Source: Verrucomicrobiota bacterium (GTDB lineage Bacteria; Verrucomicrobiota; Verrucomicrobiia; Limisphaerales; JACRJZ01). From it: 64,000 bases of DNA. The notes under the pieces are model-generated. The model searched no databases. It was not told where the DNA came from and saw nothing but the letters and a program-made list of their open reading frames with translations. The DNA lies in NCBI GenBank assembly GCA_016219875.1, contig JACRJZ010000041.1, forward strand, positions 62,001-126,000. Direction: 5' to 3'. A program made the translations under genes and the position numbers. This document shows positions 1 through 8,336 of this stretch, in pieces (positions within the stretch are counted from its first letter, which is position 1; every line of letters starts with the position of its first letter).

Positions 1-573
1 CGACATCTCCGTGGCGATCACGCCCGGTGCCACCGCGTTCACGAGGATGCCGCGCGGCGCGAGTTCGATGGCCAACGCGCGGGTGAGTCCTTCCAGACCC
101 GCTTTGGCGGCGGCGTAGTTGGGTTGTCCGCGCCCGCCCTGGCCCGCCACCACCGAGGAAATGTTGATGATGCGCCCCCATCGCCCCAGCACCATGAATT
201 TGGCGCAGGCCCGCGACAGGTTGAACGCGCCGGTGAGGCAAACCTTCAGCACGCGTTCCCAGGCCGCGTCGTCCATCGCGAGCGCCGGCGCTTCGTCGGT
301 CACGCCGGCGCTGTTCACCAGGATGTCCAGGCTGCCGCAGCGCGCTTTGAGGTCCGCGGCCACGTGGTTGCACGCCGCCGCGTCCGACACGTCGAACTGC
401 ACACTCAGGGCCGCGCCGCCGGCTCGCTGAATTTCTTCCACCACAGCCTGCGCCGCGTCGGCACGCTCGCGGTAGCCAACCGCCACGTTGTACCCGCGCC
501 GTGCCAGTTCCAGCGCAACGGCCCGGCCGAGACCGCGCGAAGCGCCGCTGACGAGGGCGACTCTTTTGTTCAT
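1..573 (-). CDS. fabG: 3-oxoacyl-ACP reductase (FabG-type SDR), C-terminus cut by window edge
   Basis: NADPH-dependent reduction of a 3-oxoacyl-ACP to the 3-hydroxyacyl-ACP, acting in the cytoplasm. The visible 191 residues begin MNKRVALVSGASRGLGRA, the classical SDR cofactor motif, followed by NSAG near residue 90, a Ser-containing ISS motif near 139 and YAAAK near 155 (the catalytic Tyr and Lys). Only the last ~50 residues should be missing. The ATG shares four bases with the stop codon of the upstream ketosynthase, so the two are translationally coupled in an operon reading leftwards out of the window. The tight coupling to a ketosynthase pair and a hotdog dehydratase supports a dedicated acyl-chain pathway rather than a stand-alone SDR. 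Family assignment is secure; the exact substrate is inferred. Confidence 0.9.
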   Translation of the reverse strand, partial: MNKRVALVSGASRGLGRAVALELARRGYNVAVGYRERADAAQAVVEEIQRAGGAALSVQFDVSDAAACNHVAADLKARCGSLDILVNSAGVTDEAPALAMDDAAWERVLKVCLTGAFNLSRACAKFMVLGRWGRIINISSVVAGQGGRGQPNYAAAKAGLEGLTRALAIELAPRGILVNAVAPGVIATEMS

Positions 574-1832
574 GGTTCAATCCTCCGAAAGATCAGCGTG
601 GCGTTCTGCCCGCCGAAGCCAAACGAGTTCGACAGCACGGTGCGCCCGGCAAAGTCGCGGCAGCCTTCCGCCACGTAATCGAGATCGCACTGAGGATCGG
701 GCTGCCCCCAGTTGATCGTGGGCGGAATTTTTCCCGTCGCGAGCGTCAGCGCCGACGCCACCGCCTCCACCGCGCCGCTGGCCGCGATCATGTGGCCGGT
801 CATGGACTTGTTGGCGGTGACAGGAATCTCGCCCGCCCGCGCACCCAAGGCCTGCTTGATCGCAAGCGTCTCCGCCACGTCGTTCTTGGGCGTGCCGGTG
901 CCGTGGGCATTCACAGAATCAATTTCCTCCGGCCGCAAGCCCGCGTCGGCCAGCGCCCGCGTCATGCTCAGCGCCGCGCCCCGGCCGTTCGGTTCCGGAT
1001 CGGTGACGCGAAACGCGTCCAGAGACGAGCCGTAGCCCACCACTTCGGCATACGCCCGCGCCCCGCGGCGCTGCGCGTGGTCCAGCGTTTCCAGCACCAC
1101 GAACGCCGCGCCTTCCGACAGCACCGTGCCCTGGCGCGTGGCGTCAAACGGACGGCACGCCCGCGTTGGCTCCTCGTTCTCGGTGGACAAAATGTGCAGC
1201 AGGCTGAAGCCGCCCAAGCCCAGCGGATTCAGGACGCTGTCCGTGGCTCCCGCGAGCGCGACCTCCGCCGCGCCGCCACGCAAGCGCCGGAACGCCTCGC
1301 CGATCACTTGCGCGCCCGCCGCGCAAGCCGAGCAGTTGGTGTAGCGTCCGCGCGCGAAGCCGTAGTGATCGCCCAGCAGTTGTGACGTGCGGTCCAGCGG
1401 CGTCTGGAGTCGTCCGGCGTGGGGTCGTGCGAGAACCTGCTGGACCAAGGCCCGCACGGCGTCATCCGCCTGTGCGACCGGTGCGACGTTTTCCAGGAAG
1501 AAAGTCTCCAGGCTTACGCCCACGAACAACGGCGCGCCGGCCAGCATTTCACGGGACAGTCCAGCCTCTTCGACCGCTTGCGACGCGGCCTCCAGGCCAA
1601 GCCAGATTTTGCGATCCTGCTCGCCGTCTGCTTCGGGAAATTTTTCCGCCACGCGCGCGAGGGAGAATCCCTTCACTTCGCCGCCAATGCGAACCGGCAG
1701 CGAACTCGCGTCGAAAAGCGTGACCGGGCCGACACCCGAACGCCCCGCCAGCAGGTTCCGCCAGAACTCCTCCGCCCCGCCGCCCACCGGCGTGCAAAGC
1801 CCGAGGCCCGTGATGACGACGCGCTGCTTCAT
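570..1832 (-). CDS. beta-ketoacyl-ACP synthase (KAS II / FabF-like), catalytically complete
   Basis: Condensing enzyme that adds a malonyl-ACP C2 unit to an acyl chain. At 420 residues it has the usual length for FabF. All three catalytic residues are visible: Cys in NCSACAAGAQ, His in VNAHGTGTP and His in NKSMTGHMIAASG. I start at the ATG reading MKQRVVITGLG rather than a start 16 codons upstream, because thiolase-fold ketosynthases begin with this strand and because the ATG then overlaps the preceding gene by 4 bp. It is sandwiched between a ketosynthase-like protein without the triad and a ketoreductase, as in type II PKS, aryl-polyene or ladderane-type systems. Whether it serves primary fatty acid synthesis or a specialised product cannot be settled here. 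Confidence 0.92.
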   Translation of the reverse strand: MKQRVVITGLGLCTPVGGGAEEFWRNLLAGRSGVGPVTLFDASSLPVRIGGEVKGFSLARVAEKFPEADGEQDRKIWLGLEAASQAVEEAGLSREMLAGAPLFVGVSLETFFLENVAPVAQADDAVRALVQQVLARPHAGRLQTPLDRTSQLLGDHYGFARGRYTNCSACAAGAQVIGEAFRRLRGGAAEVALAGATDSVLNPLGLGGFSLLHILSTENEEPTRACRPFDATRQGTVLSEGAAFVVLETLDHAQRRGARAYAEVVGYGSSLDAFRVTDPEPNGRGAALSMTRALADAGLRPEEIDSVNAHGTGTPKNDVAETLAIKQALGARAGEIPVTANKSMTGHMIAASGAVEAVASALTLATGKIPPTINWGQPDPQCDLDYVAEGCRDFAGRTVLSNSFGFGGQNATLIFRRIEP

Positions 1833-3103
1833 GGCTTCTCCAACAGGAACGCCGCCTGTTCGCTGCCGTGGCCAAAACAATTCGCCAGCACGCGACCGCC
1901 GCAGCGCTCGGCCAGCACCGCTGCCAAACCCACCTGCAACGCAGCCGCCGCGGCGAAGAGGTCGCCCGCGTGCTTCTTCGGATGAATGACCGTGTCAGCG
2001 GCGATACCGAGAGAAAACAAAGCGCGTTCTTCATCTCGCTCCGCAACCGGATCGCCGTTGCTCGCAGCGACAATGGCAGCGACTAAGCGAGTCCTCTGCG
2101 ACCTTCGCGCCTCTGCGGTTTCATCGGCTTGGCTTTGAACCGCAGAGGCGCGAAGGTCGCGGAGAGGGATCGGCCAGTCGCCCATTCCCTTCAGCACTTC
2201 CGCAAACGCGCCCGCCCGGCCTTGTTCCTTGCGCCGCGTGCCAAGATTGAAGCCGGCCACTCGTGCATAAATCCGCGCTCCGCGGGCCGCAGCGTCCGCT
2301 TCCTTTTCCAAGACGAGAAATCCTGCGCCTTCGCCGGGCACCACGCCGGCTCGCCTTTCGCACGAATGGTCTGAGTGCCCCCTCACCCCAGCCCTCTCCC
2401 CCGATGGGGGAGAGGGAGAAGCCCTCCACGACTCAAAAATTCCCTGTTGCTCCAGCCCGATGAACGCCAGCTCGTGCGTCTTCACATCACAGCCGCCGAC
2501 GAGCGCGCACCGGGCGTCGCCGCCTTCCAGCGCGTGGAGGCCGGCTTCGATGGCTTGGGCTCCTTGCCCTTCCCACGGCGTGTAGATCGCGTTCGGGCCT
2601 TGGATGTTCTCGCAGATCGACACGAAACAAACGGGCATGTTGCTGAGAATCTTGAACGACAGAATCGGGCTGACCGCCCGCAAGCCCGCCTCGCCGAAAC
2701 TCCTCGGATCAAATCCGCCGTCCGCGCCCACCGACGCCTTGATCAACGGCAGCACCTCGCCCAGCGGCAAACCCACGAGGCCCGTCGCCCCAAACAGCCC
2801 GATGTCTTCCGAGGCGTAATCCTGGCCGACCTGCAGCCCGGCGTCGCGCAATGCCAGCCGCGCCGCCGCCACCGCCAGTTGCGCGTCGCGATTCATCAAG
2901 CGGACCATCTTCGCCTCGGCCACGTACTCCCGCGCGTCGAAATCCTTCACCCTGGCGCAGACCGGACAGGCGAACATTCCTGCGCCGAAACCGCTGGGGG
3001 CCGCCGCCGATTCCCCGGCCTCGACGCGCCGCAAGACCTCCCGCGGATCCTTGCCCAGCGGCGTGACCACGCCCACGCCCGTGATGACGATGCTTTCGCG
3101 CAT
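1829..3103 (-). CDS. ketosynthase-like subunit lacking the catalytic triad (chain-length-factor-like)
   Basis: A 424-residue thiolase-fold protein starting MRESIVITGVGVVTPLG. The fold motifs are present (GPNAIYT before the nucleophile elbow, VPGEGAGFLVLE, and a C-terminal NCFGHGSEQAAF), but the nucleophile Cys is absent: the elbow reads TPWEGQGAQAIEAG where active enzymes have TACASGAQAI. The first His motif (NAHGT) is not recognisable, and the second reads HAGDLFAA, with Asp in place of His. It is therefore expected to be a non-condensing partner of the adjacent ketosynthase, as chain-length factors are in type II PKS and aryl-polyene systems. It starts 6 bp after the dehydratase and overlaps the next gene by 4 bp. 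An in-frame hairpin repeat interrupts the protein just before VPGEGAG. The specific pathway is inference. Confidence 0.8.
   Translation of the reverse strand: MRESIVITGVGVVTPLGKDPREVLRRVEAGESAAAPSGFGAGMFACPVCARVKDFDAREYVAEAKMVRLMNRDAQLAVAAARLALRDAGLQVGQDYASEDIGLFGATGLVGLPLGEVLPLIKASVGADGGFDPRSFGEAGLRAVSPILSFKILSNMPVCFVSICENIQGPNAIYTPWEGQGAQAIEAGLHALEGGDARCALVGGCDVKTHELAFIGLEQQGIFESWRASPSPPSGERAGVRGHSDHSCERRAGVVPGEGAGFLVLEKEADAAARGARIYARVAGFNLGTRRKEQGRAGAFAEVLKGMGDWPIPLRDLRASAVQSQADETAEARRSQRTRLVAAIVAASNGDPVAERDEERALFSLGIAADTVIHPKKHAGDLFAAAAALQVGLAAVLAERCGGRVLANCFGHGSEQAAFLLEKP
2379..2421. repeat. CTCTCCC/GGGAGAG hairpin repeat inside a coding sequence
   Basis: The segment carries CCCTCACCCCAG followed by a perfect hairpin (CCCTCTCCCCC, four-base loop, then the complement, 2392-2416). 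The same element occurs twice at 5634-5769 between genes. Here it lies in frame within the ketosynthase-like gene, where it encodes SPSPPSGERAGVRG on the minus strand, a peptide with no counterpart in ketosynthases. Confidence 0.85.
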
Positions 3104-3109
3104 GGCTCC

Positions 3110-3565
3110 TCAACCGGCGTTCATCCACATCGCCAGCAGACGCCGCCGTTTCTCGTCCAGCAGCGGATCGTCCACGTATTTGAACGCGAAGACCATTTCC
3201 GTCGCAGTCACCACCGCCTCGCCGCGCAGCGCCGTGGCCTTGACCTTGCCGCCGGCTTCGTTCACCGACACCACTTCCGTCCGGTAGCGCAACGTGTCGC
3301 CAGGCTTCACCAACGCGCGAAATTTGGTCCGCTCCAGTACGGTCAAGACGGCCTTGGCGCTCTTTGCGTATTTTTCCTGGAGGCTGGCTTCGAGGAGCAG
3401 GCCGGAAAGTTGCGCCATGCCTTCGAGGATCAGCACGCCCGGCATGACGGGCCGCCGCGGGAAATGGTCGTCGAAAAAGTCCTCGCTCAGCGCAACGCAC
3501 TTGGCGCCCTCGGCAACGGCGCCCACTTCCCAGCGCGTGATTTTGTCGATCAAGAAGAAACGCAT
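3110..3565 (-). CDS. FabZ/FabA-like hotdog 3-hydroxyacyl-ACP dehydratase
   Basis: Dehydrates 3-hydroxyacyl-ACP to trans-2-enoyl-ACP. The 151-residue protein has the FabZ active-site stretch DDHFPRRPVMPGVLILEGMA, with the catalytic His (residue ~34) and Glu (~48), and FKYVDDPL near the C-terminus in place of the usual FabZ ending. It is the first gene of the four-gene operon and lies 6 bp before the ketosynthase-like subunit. The length matches stand-alone FabZ (about 145-160). Since active ketosynthase, dead ketosynthase and ketoreductase follow, it probably supplies the dehydration step of an iterative chain-building cycle. Substrate chain length is not predictable from the sequence. Confidence 0.9.
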   Translation of the reverse strand: MRFFLIDKITRWEVGAVAEGAKCVALSEDFFDDHFPRRPVMPGVLILEGMAQLSGLLLEASLQEKYAKSAKAVLTVLERTKFRALVKPGDTLRYRTEVVSVNEAGGKVKATALRGEAVVTATEMVFAFKYVDDPLLDEKRRRLLAMWMNAG

Positions 3566-3915
3566 GGTCTGGCGGCGAGAGTGACAGCGCAGGCCGCGGT
3601 TGACGATTGAAAGTTTCGGGGCCGATGAAGGTGGAGACGTTTCCGGCGGTCTCCTCCAACCTTTGGAAAGAGAACGCCGCGAGCGAGAGTCCGCGATGTC
3701 CAGCGAACGCCCGATGAGTATCCGGCTTCCCAGGATTTTGTTGGCTGCGGCCCCACCGCTTCACGACATTCGACCTTGGATCCCTTTCTGTGGCCAGCTT
3801 GACCCAAATCAACGCCGCTTCTGGGATTCGCAGGCATACAAGCCCTCGTTGATTCTCTGACAGCGCGTTTGCCGTCAGGGCGAGTTAAAACCAGAAACGA
3901 AAGAGATCGGAAACC
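3566..3915. other. divergent intergenic region with no gene recognised
   Basis: 350 bp between the leftward dehydratase operon and the rightward hcp gene, so it must hold both promoters. I see no convincing -35/-10 pair, no family repeat and no ORF with recognisable similarity. A short CTGAC...GTCAG dyad lies near 3860-3880. A purine-rich AAAGAGA stretch a few bases before the hcp ATG is a plausible ribosome binding site. Confidence 0.5.
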
Positions 3916-5571
3916 ATGTTTTGTTTTCAGTGTGAACAGACCTCCAAAGGAACCGGCTGCACGGACTTCGCGACGTGCGGCAAGGATGAACAGACGGCCA
4001 TTCTCCAGGACCTGCTGGTCCACGCGGCGAAAGGCATTGCGCAATTCAATCATCGCGCCCGCCAGCTTGGCGCGAGCGACCGCGCCATCGACCGCTTCCT
4101 CCTGGAAGCCCTCTTCGTCACGGTGACGAACGTCAACTTCGATGCCGTCGCGGTGGAGCGGAAGGTCCGCGAGGCCGCCACGATGCGCGACCGGGCCAAG
4201 GCGCTCTACGAAGCCGCGGCGCAAAAGACGGGCCGGGCTCCGGAGTCGCCGAAAGGCCCCGCCACATGGGTCCCGGCCCCGACCTCGGCGGGTCTGGTCA
4301 GCCAGGGCGAACTCGTCTCGATCCTTTCGCGCCGCGACCAGTTCGGCGCGGACGCGAGCGGCTTGCAGGAACTCCTGCTCTACGGCGTGAAAGGCGCGGC
4401 GGCCTACGCCGACCACGCGATGTTGCTCGGCTTCGAGGACGAGTCGGTCTATGCCTTCTTCAGCGAGGCGCTGTATGCCGTCGCGGAGGAGCACCCGACC
4501 GTCGAGGGCTTGTTCGCGCTGAACCTGAAGTGTGGCGAGATCAACCTCAAGGTCATGGAAGTGCTCGACACCGCCCACACCAAAACCTACGGCCATCCGG
4601 TGCCGACGCCGGTGCGCGTCGAGCCGGTCAAGGGCAAGTGCATCCTCGTCTCCGGCCATGACCTCAAGGACCTCGAAGTGTTGCTCCAGCAGACTGAAGG
4701 CAAGGGCGTCAACATCTACACCCACGGCGAAATGCTTCCGGCCCACGGCTATCCGGGCCTGAAGAAGTACCCGCACCTGGTCGGCAATTTCGGCGGCGCG
4801 TGGCAGGAGCAGAAAGACGAGTTCGCGAAGTTTCCCGGCGCGATCCTCATGACGACGAACTGCATGATGGAGCCGCAGGACAGCTACAAGAACCGCATCT
4901 TCACCGCCGGCAACGTGGGCTGGCCCGGCATCCGGCACATCCCGAATGGCGATTTCACGCCCGTCATCCAAGCCGCGCTCGCCGCGCCGGGCTTTGCCGA
5001 GGACGGCCCGGACAAGACGATCCTCGTGGGCTTTGGCCACAACGCCGTGCTGGGCGTGGCCGACAAGGTCGTTGAGGCGGTGAAGGCCGGCGCGATCAAA
5101 CACTTCTTCCTCGTTGGCGGCTGCGACGGCGCGAAGCCGGGCCGGGATTACTACACCGAGTTCACCGAGTCCGCGCCCAAGGACACCGTGATCCTGACGC
5201 TGGCTTGCGGGAAGTTCCGCTTCAACAAGCTCGACTTCGGGACCATCGGCGGCATCCCCCGCCTGCTCGACATTGGCCAATGCAACGACGCTTACTCGGC
5301 GATCAAGATTGCGGTGGCATTGTCGAAAGCGTTTGGCTGCGGCGTGAACGACCTGCCGCTTTCGCTGGTGCTCTCGTGGTACGAGCAGAAGGCGGTGGCG
5401 ATCCTGCTGACGCTGCTCTATCTCGGCCTCCGCAACATCCGCCTTGGCCCGGCGCTGCCGGCGTTCATCACGCCCAAGGTGCTGCAAGTGCTGGTGGACA
5501 AGTTCAACATCATGCCCATCGGCAAGAGCGCGCAGGAAGACCTGAACACCATCCTCCAGAAAGCCGCCTGA
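3916..5571 (+). CDS. hcp: hybrid cluster protein / hydroxylamine reductase
   Basis: 551-residue prismane protein, usual length for the family. Known members reduce nitric oxide or hydroxylamine and help protect cells from nitrosative stress in the cytoplasm. The N-terminus [22 protein letters not shown] gives Cys3, Cys6, Cys15 and Cys21. This tight spacing is typical of the class carrying a [4Fe-4S] proximal cluster and common in anaerobes. The hybrid-cluster ligands follow the family pattern: [44 protein letters not shown] and [10 protein letters not shown]. It is transcribed alone, with no adjacent hcr reductase. A purine-rich ribosome binding site precedes the ATG. Two hairpin repeats lie downstream before a convergent protease gene. 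Confidence 0.97.
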   Translation: MFCFQCEQTSKGTGCTDFATCGKDEQTAILQDLLVHAAKGIAQFNHRARQLGASDRAIDRFLLEALFVTVTNVNFDAVAVERKVREAATMRDRAKALYEAAAQKTGRAPESPKGPATWVPAPTSAGLVSQGELVSILSRRDQFGADASGLQELLLYGVKGAAAYADHAMLLGFEDESVYAFFSEALYAVAEEHPTVEGLFALNLKCGEINLKVMEVLDTAHTKTYGHPVPTPVRVEPVKGKCILVSGHDLKDLEVLLQQTEGKGVNIYTHGEMLPAHGYPGLKKYPHLVGNFGGAWQEQKDEFAKFPGAILMTTNCMMEPQDSYKNRIFTAGNVGWPGIRHIPNGDFTPVIQAALAAPGFAEDGPDKTILVGFGHNAVLGVADKVVEAVKAGAIKHFFLVGGCDGAKPGRDYYTEFTESAPKDTVILTLACGKFRFNKLDFGTIGGIPRLLDIGQCNDAYSAIKIAVALSKAFGCGVNDLPLSLVLSWYEQKAVAILLTLLYLGLRNIRLGPALPAFITPKVLQVLVDKFNIMPIGKSAQEDLNTILQKAA

Positions 5572-5633
5572 CCGGATTCCGCAACGCGAGGGGAGAAACG
5601 GACGCAGTTTTGCCAGCCAAGCGAATCGTCTCC

Positions 5634-5769
5634 CCCTCACCCCGGCCCTCTCCCATCCGATGGGAGAGGGAGGAGCCGTCCGGCGTTTGGACGAAGCAGG
5701 CGCTGGTTCAAGACAACCGCGTGCGGCGTGTTCCCTCTCCCGTCGGACGGGAGAGGGCAAGGGTGAGGG
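5634..5769. repeat. inverted pair of CTCTCCC/GGGAGAG hairpin elements
   Basis: Two copies of the hairpin element also found at 2379-2421 lie head to head: 5634-5673 (CCCTCACCCCGG then a stem around CCATCCGATGG) and 5733-5769 in the opposite orientation. The arrangement resembles the paired palindromes of REP/BIME elements. It separates the convergent hcp and protease genes, where either hairpin could act as a transcription barrier, though no U-run follows. Confidence 0.8.
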
Positions 5770-5791
5770 TCTGGAGGCGTCCGCCGGACAA

Positions 5792-8293
5792 CTACTCCGT
5801 CCTCACTCGGAAGTATCGTTCTCCGTCGCCGGCGGTGCTGTTCGTGAAGGACACGGCGGCGCCATCGCCGCTGTTGGTTTGGAGCAAGACCCAGTTGGTG
5901 GAAGTCACGTTGGTCTTGGATTCCACAAGGTAGGCCTGACCGGTCGCGGTGGTGAACGAGAACACAAAACTGTCGGGAGGGACAGCGCGCACATTCATGA
6001 TGAGCGGCGATGCCAGGCAACGGCTGCAGGAGTAGCCGTCGAGTACCGAGAGCGTGTCCACAGACCAGCCCGAAGAACTGACGCTGGAATCCGTACCGAG
6101 CCGCCAGCGCAATTGAATCAGCGCCCCAGCCGCGGAAGATGGAAGTTTCACCGCCGTCGTCACGAAGCCGCCTGAGTTCCCGCTCCACGCGGAGCGGCCC
6201 GCCAGCGGACTGCTGTATTCCGTGGAGAGGGTGGCGTTGTAGCCGTTGTTCACGAATGAGCAGTCCCCGTCGAGGATGTCGTTGAACGGGCCGCCATTGA
6301 TGGAGATTTCCAGGACGCCGCCGTCGTAGCTGGATTCGAGGTTGTAGCGGTGCCGGAACGCCACCTCCGCGTCTGCGGTATCGATCTGGATGAAGGGCGA
6401 GGTCAGGCGGTTGTCGGTCACGCTGGGCGGGCCGGAAGCAAAGGCGGCGTTGGGCCAGGTGTCACGCTGTGTCGTCGAAGTAGCCCAGGCATTGCCAGAG
6501 CCGGTCACCGAGGCCGTCCAACCGGCCGGCAGGGCTGGCGCCGAAACCCCGTCGAAATTCTGAGACAAGGCCAAGAGGGGCGTGCCCAGGTCCAAGTTGA
6601 AGGTCACCGTGCCGAGATCGTTGGTGCCGTCCTGGAGACGAAGCTGGGGGGAGATCGTGCTGCCGCAACTCCCGTCCGCCGTGAACGTGAAGGCGCGTTC
6701 GACCGACGGCCCCTCCGCCTTCACCACGCCATAGATCTGCTCAGGGCCGGGAGCAATGACGCCCTTGGAGGCCAGCAGCGTGGCCACGAGGTTGACGGTG
6801 TTCGAGCTGCCCTCATTTTCGAGCGCGAACTTGACCGTCACGCTTTCGCCGGGATCCACCGCGCCGTTGGTGGGAGAACAACTCTCCGAAACCACCGTCA
6901 CGCTGACTCCCTCGATCTTGGGAGCCTGGACCGGGTCCCGGCCCGCCAGACTGGTGACACCGAGGTTGAGGGGATCGAGCCAGTCCTTCAGCCGGGTGGA
7001 AGCGGAGGAGCCATTCCACGCCACCGAAATCTTCCCGTAGCAATCCGGTTCCTGCGGAGTGGAACAGGAGGAATCTCCGCCCGAAAGGAAGCCGATCAAC
7101 AGATGGGTCGCCGGGTCCCAGATACCCGAGCCCGACGATCCCGGCTCGGTCACGCCCGTGGTCCAGATCACTTCCCAGTGCGTGGACCGGCTGCTGCCGC
7201 CGGTGCCGATGCAGTTGTCGGTGGTGGTCACGGCATTGGAGGAAAAACTGATGGACTTCTCGTCGGTGCTCGGATGGTGGATGCCCACGCAGCCCGGCGG
7301 CGCCACCCCGGAGCGGTCCCAACCGGCGTAGTGGACTTGGAACTCCGGTTCCGGCAGGTCTTCCAGTTCGATCAACGCCACGTCCACGTCGGCCCGGGCC
7401 GCGCGGAAAATCGCGCCGCTTTGGTTTTGCGAGAGCGAACCGCCCCCGTGCTGCCCGCAGGTGGGCGACTGGTAATTCCAGTACACCACCACGCTGGCCG
7501 CGTTGCCCGAATTCAGTTCGCAATGATCGGCCGTCAGAAAATAGGGCCGGAAATCATCGGCCGTGTTGCCGATGAGTGTGCCGGAGCAGGTCGCCTCGCC
7601 GCTGATCGAGTACCAGGCCACGCTCCGGATCTCGTTCCTCCAGGCCACTGCTTGTGGACAGACCACATCAATGTTGCAGTCGCCCGCCTTCGGCGTGCTG
7701 AAGCCCTTGGCGCGCCGAAACAGATTCCGGTAGCCGGCCCCGACTTTGGTGAGAACGAGCTGGGGTTCCTGCTGGCCTTCCGAGGGCACAAACAATTCGA
7801 TGACCAGGCTCCCGCCCGGCACCACCGGCGTCCAAAGCTGGCCGTGCGGCTTGTTGTCGCACGCGGTGAATGGACCTTGAAAGTAGTCCTCGCTTTCGGC
7901 GATCAGATGGAGCGTCGCCCCGTCCGGGAGCCAGAACGTGCCGAAGCCCAAGTTCAGGTCCGTGGCCCCGTCCGAGGCGAGGCGCAACCGCCAAAGCCGG
8001 CCGTCGGGAAGGGCTTCCCACGTTCCGTGCGTCGCCGGCGTGACGTGGACTTTGGACGGCACGGCGAAACGAAGCGGCGCCCCGTGGCCGATCTTGGCGT
8101 CCGCCGCCAGTTCCTGGGCCGCATCGGTCGCGGGCAGCACGAGCCGGCTGACGCTTTGCAACGGTTGCACGGAGCGGCGCAGGCTGGGCGGCGGCGCGCC
8201 TTGCCGGGCCAACGCCGTGGAGGCGGCCAGACAGAGCAGAAGGCACGCGGCCATCCGGCGACCGCGCCACCCACAAGCAGGCTCACTGTTCAT
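5792..8293 (-). CDS. secreted trypsin-like serine endopeptidase with jelly-roll and C-terminal tail domains
   Basis: 833 residues with an N-terminal signal peptide (RGRR then a Leu/Ala-rich core ending ALA near residue 29). A protease domain of the S1 or lysyl-endopeptidase type spans about 200-440. Its triad is visible as His257 in FLTADHCE, Asp304 in DVDVALIEL and Ser387 in GSSGSGIWD. Cys pairs (CSGTLIG, CGQHGGG, CFSPTN-like segments) suggest disulfides and export. Residues ~445-560 look like a beta-sandwich linker, and ~570-750 a MAM/concanavalin-like module (SWSVDTLSV end). The last ~70 residues (AYLVESKTNV...ERYFRVRTE) form a tail domain also seen at the end of the Ig-repeat protein at the right edge. 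It likely degrades extracellular protein. Cleavage specificity is not determined. Confidence 0.9.
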   Translation of the reverse strand: MNSEPACGWRGRRMAACLLLCLAASTALARQGAPPPSLRRSVQPLQSVSRLVLPATDAAQELAADAKIGHGAPLRFAVPSKVHVTPATHGTWEALPDGRLWRLRLASDGATDLNLGFGTFWLPDGATLHLIAESEDYFQGPFTACDNKPHGQLWTPVVPGGSLVIELFVPSEGQQEPQLVLTKVGAGYRNLFRRAKGFSTPKAGDCNIDVVCPQAVAWRNEIRSVAWYSISGEATCSGTLIGNTADDFRPYFLTADHCELNSGNAASVVVYWNYQSPTCGQHGGGSLSQNQSGAIFRAARADVDVALIELEDLPEPEFQVHYAGWDRSGVAPPGCVGIHHPSTDEKSISFSSNAVTTTDNCIGTGGSSRSTHWEVIWTTGVTEPGSSGSGIWDPATHLLIGFLSGGDSSCSTPQEPDCYGKISVAWNGSSASTRLKDWLDPLNLGVTSLAGRDPVQAPKIEGVSVTVVSESCSPTNGAVDPGESVTVKFALENEGSSNTVNLVATLLASKGVIAPGPEQIYGVVKAEGPSVERAFTFTADGSCGSTISPQLRLQDGTNDLGTVTFNLDLGTPLLALSQNFDGVSAPALPAGWTASVTGSGNAWATSTTQRDTWPNAAFASGPPSVTDNRLTSPFIQIDTADAEVAFRHRYNLESSYDGGVLEISINGGPFNDILDGDCSFVNNGYNATLSTEYSSPLAGRSAWSGNSGGFVTTAVKLPSSAAGALIQLRWRLGTDSSVSSSGWSVDTLSVLDGYSCSRCLASPLIMNVRAVPPDSFVFSFTTATGQAYLVESKTNVTSTNWVLLQTNSGDGAAVSFTNSTAGDGERYFRVRTE

Positions 8294-8336
8294 GGAAGAG
8301 TCCTAGTTCGGGTGCGTCGCACTGGCAATGGTTGGT

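Noticed and set aside
3550..5760. Long minus-strand open frame opposite hcp
   Set aside because: Exact shadow of the hybrid cluster protein gene; no domain or credible start.
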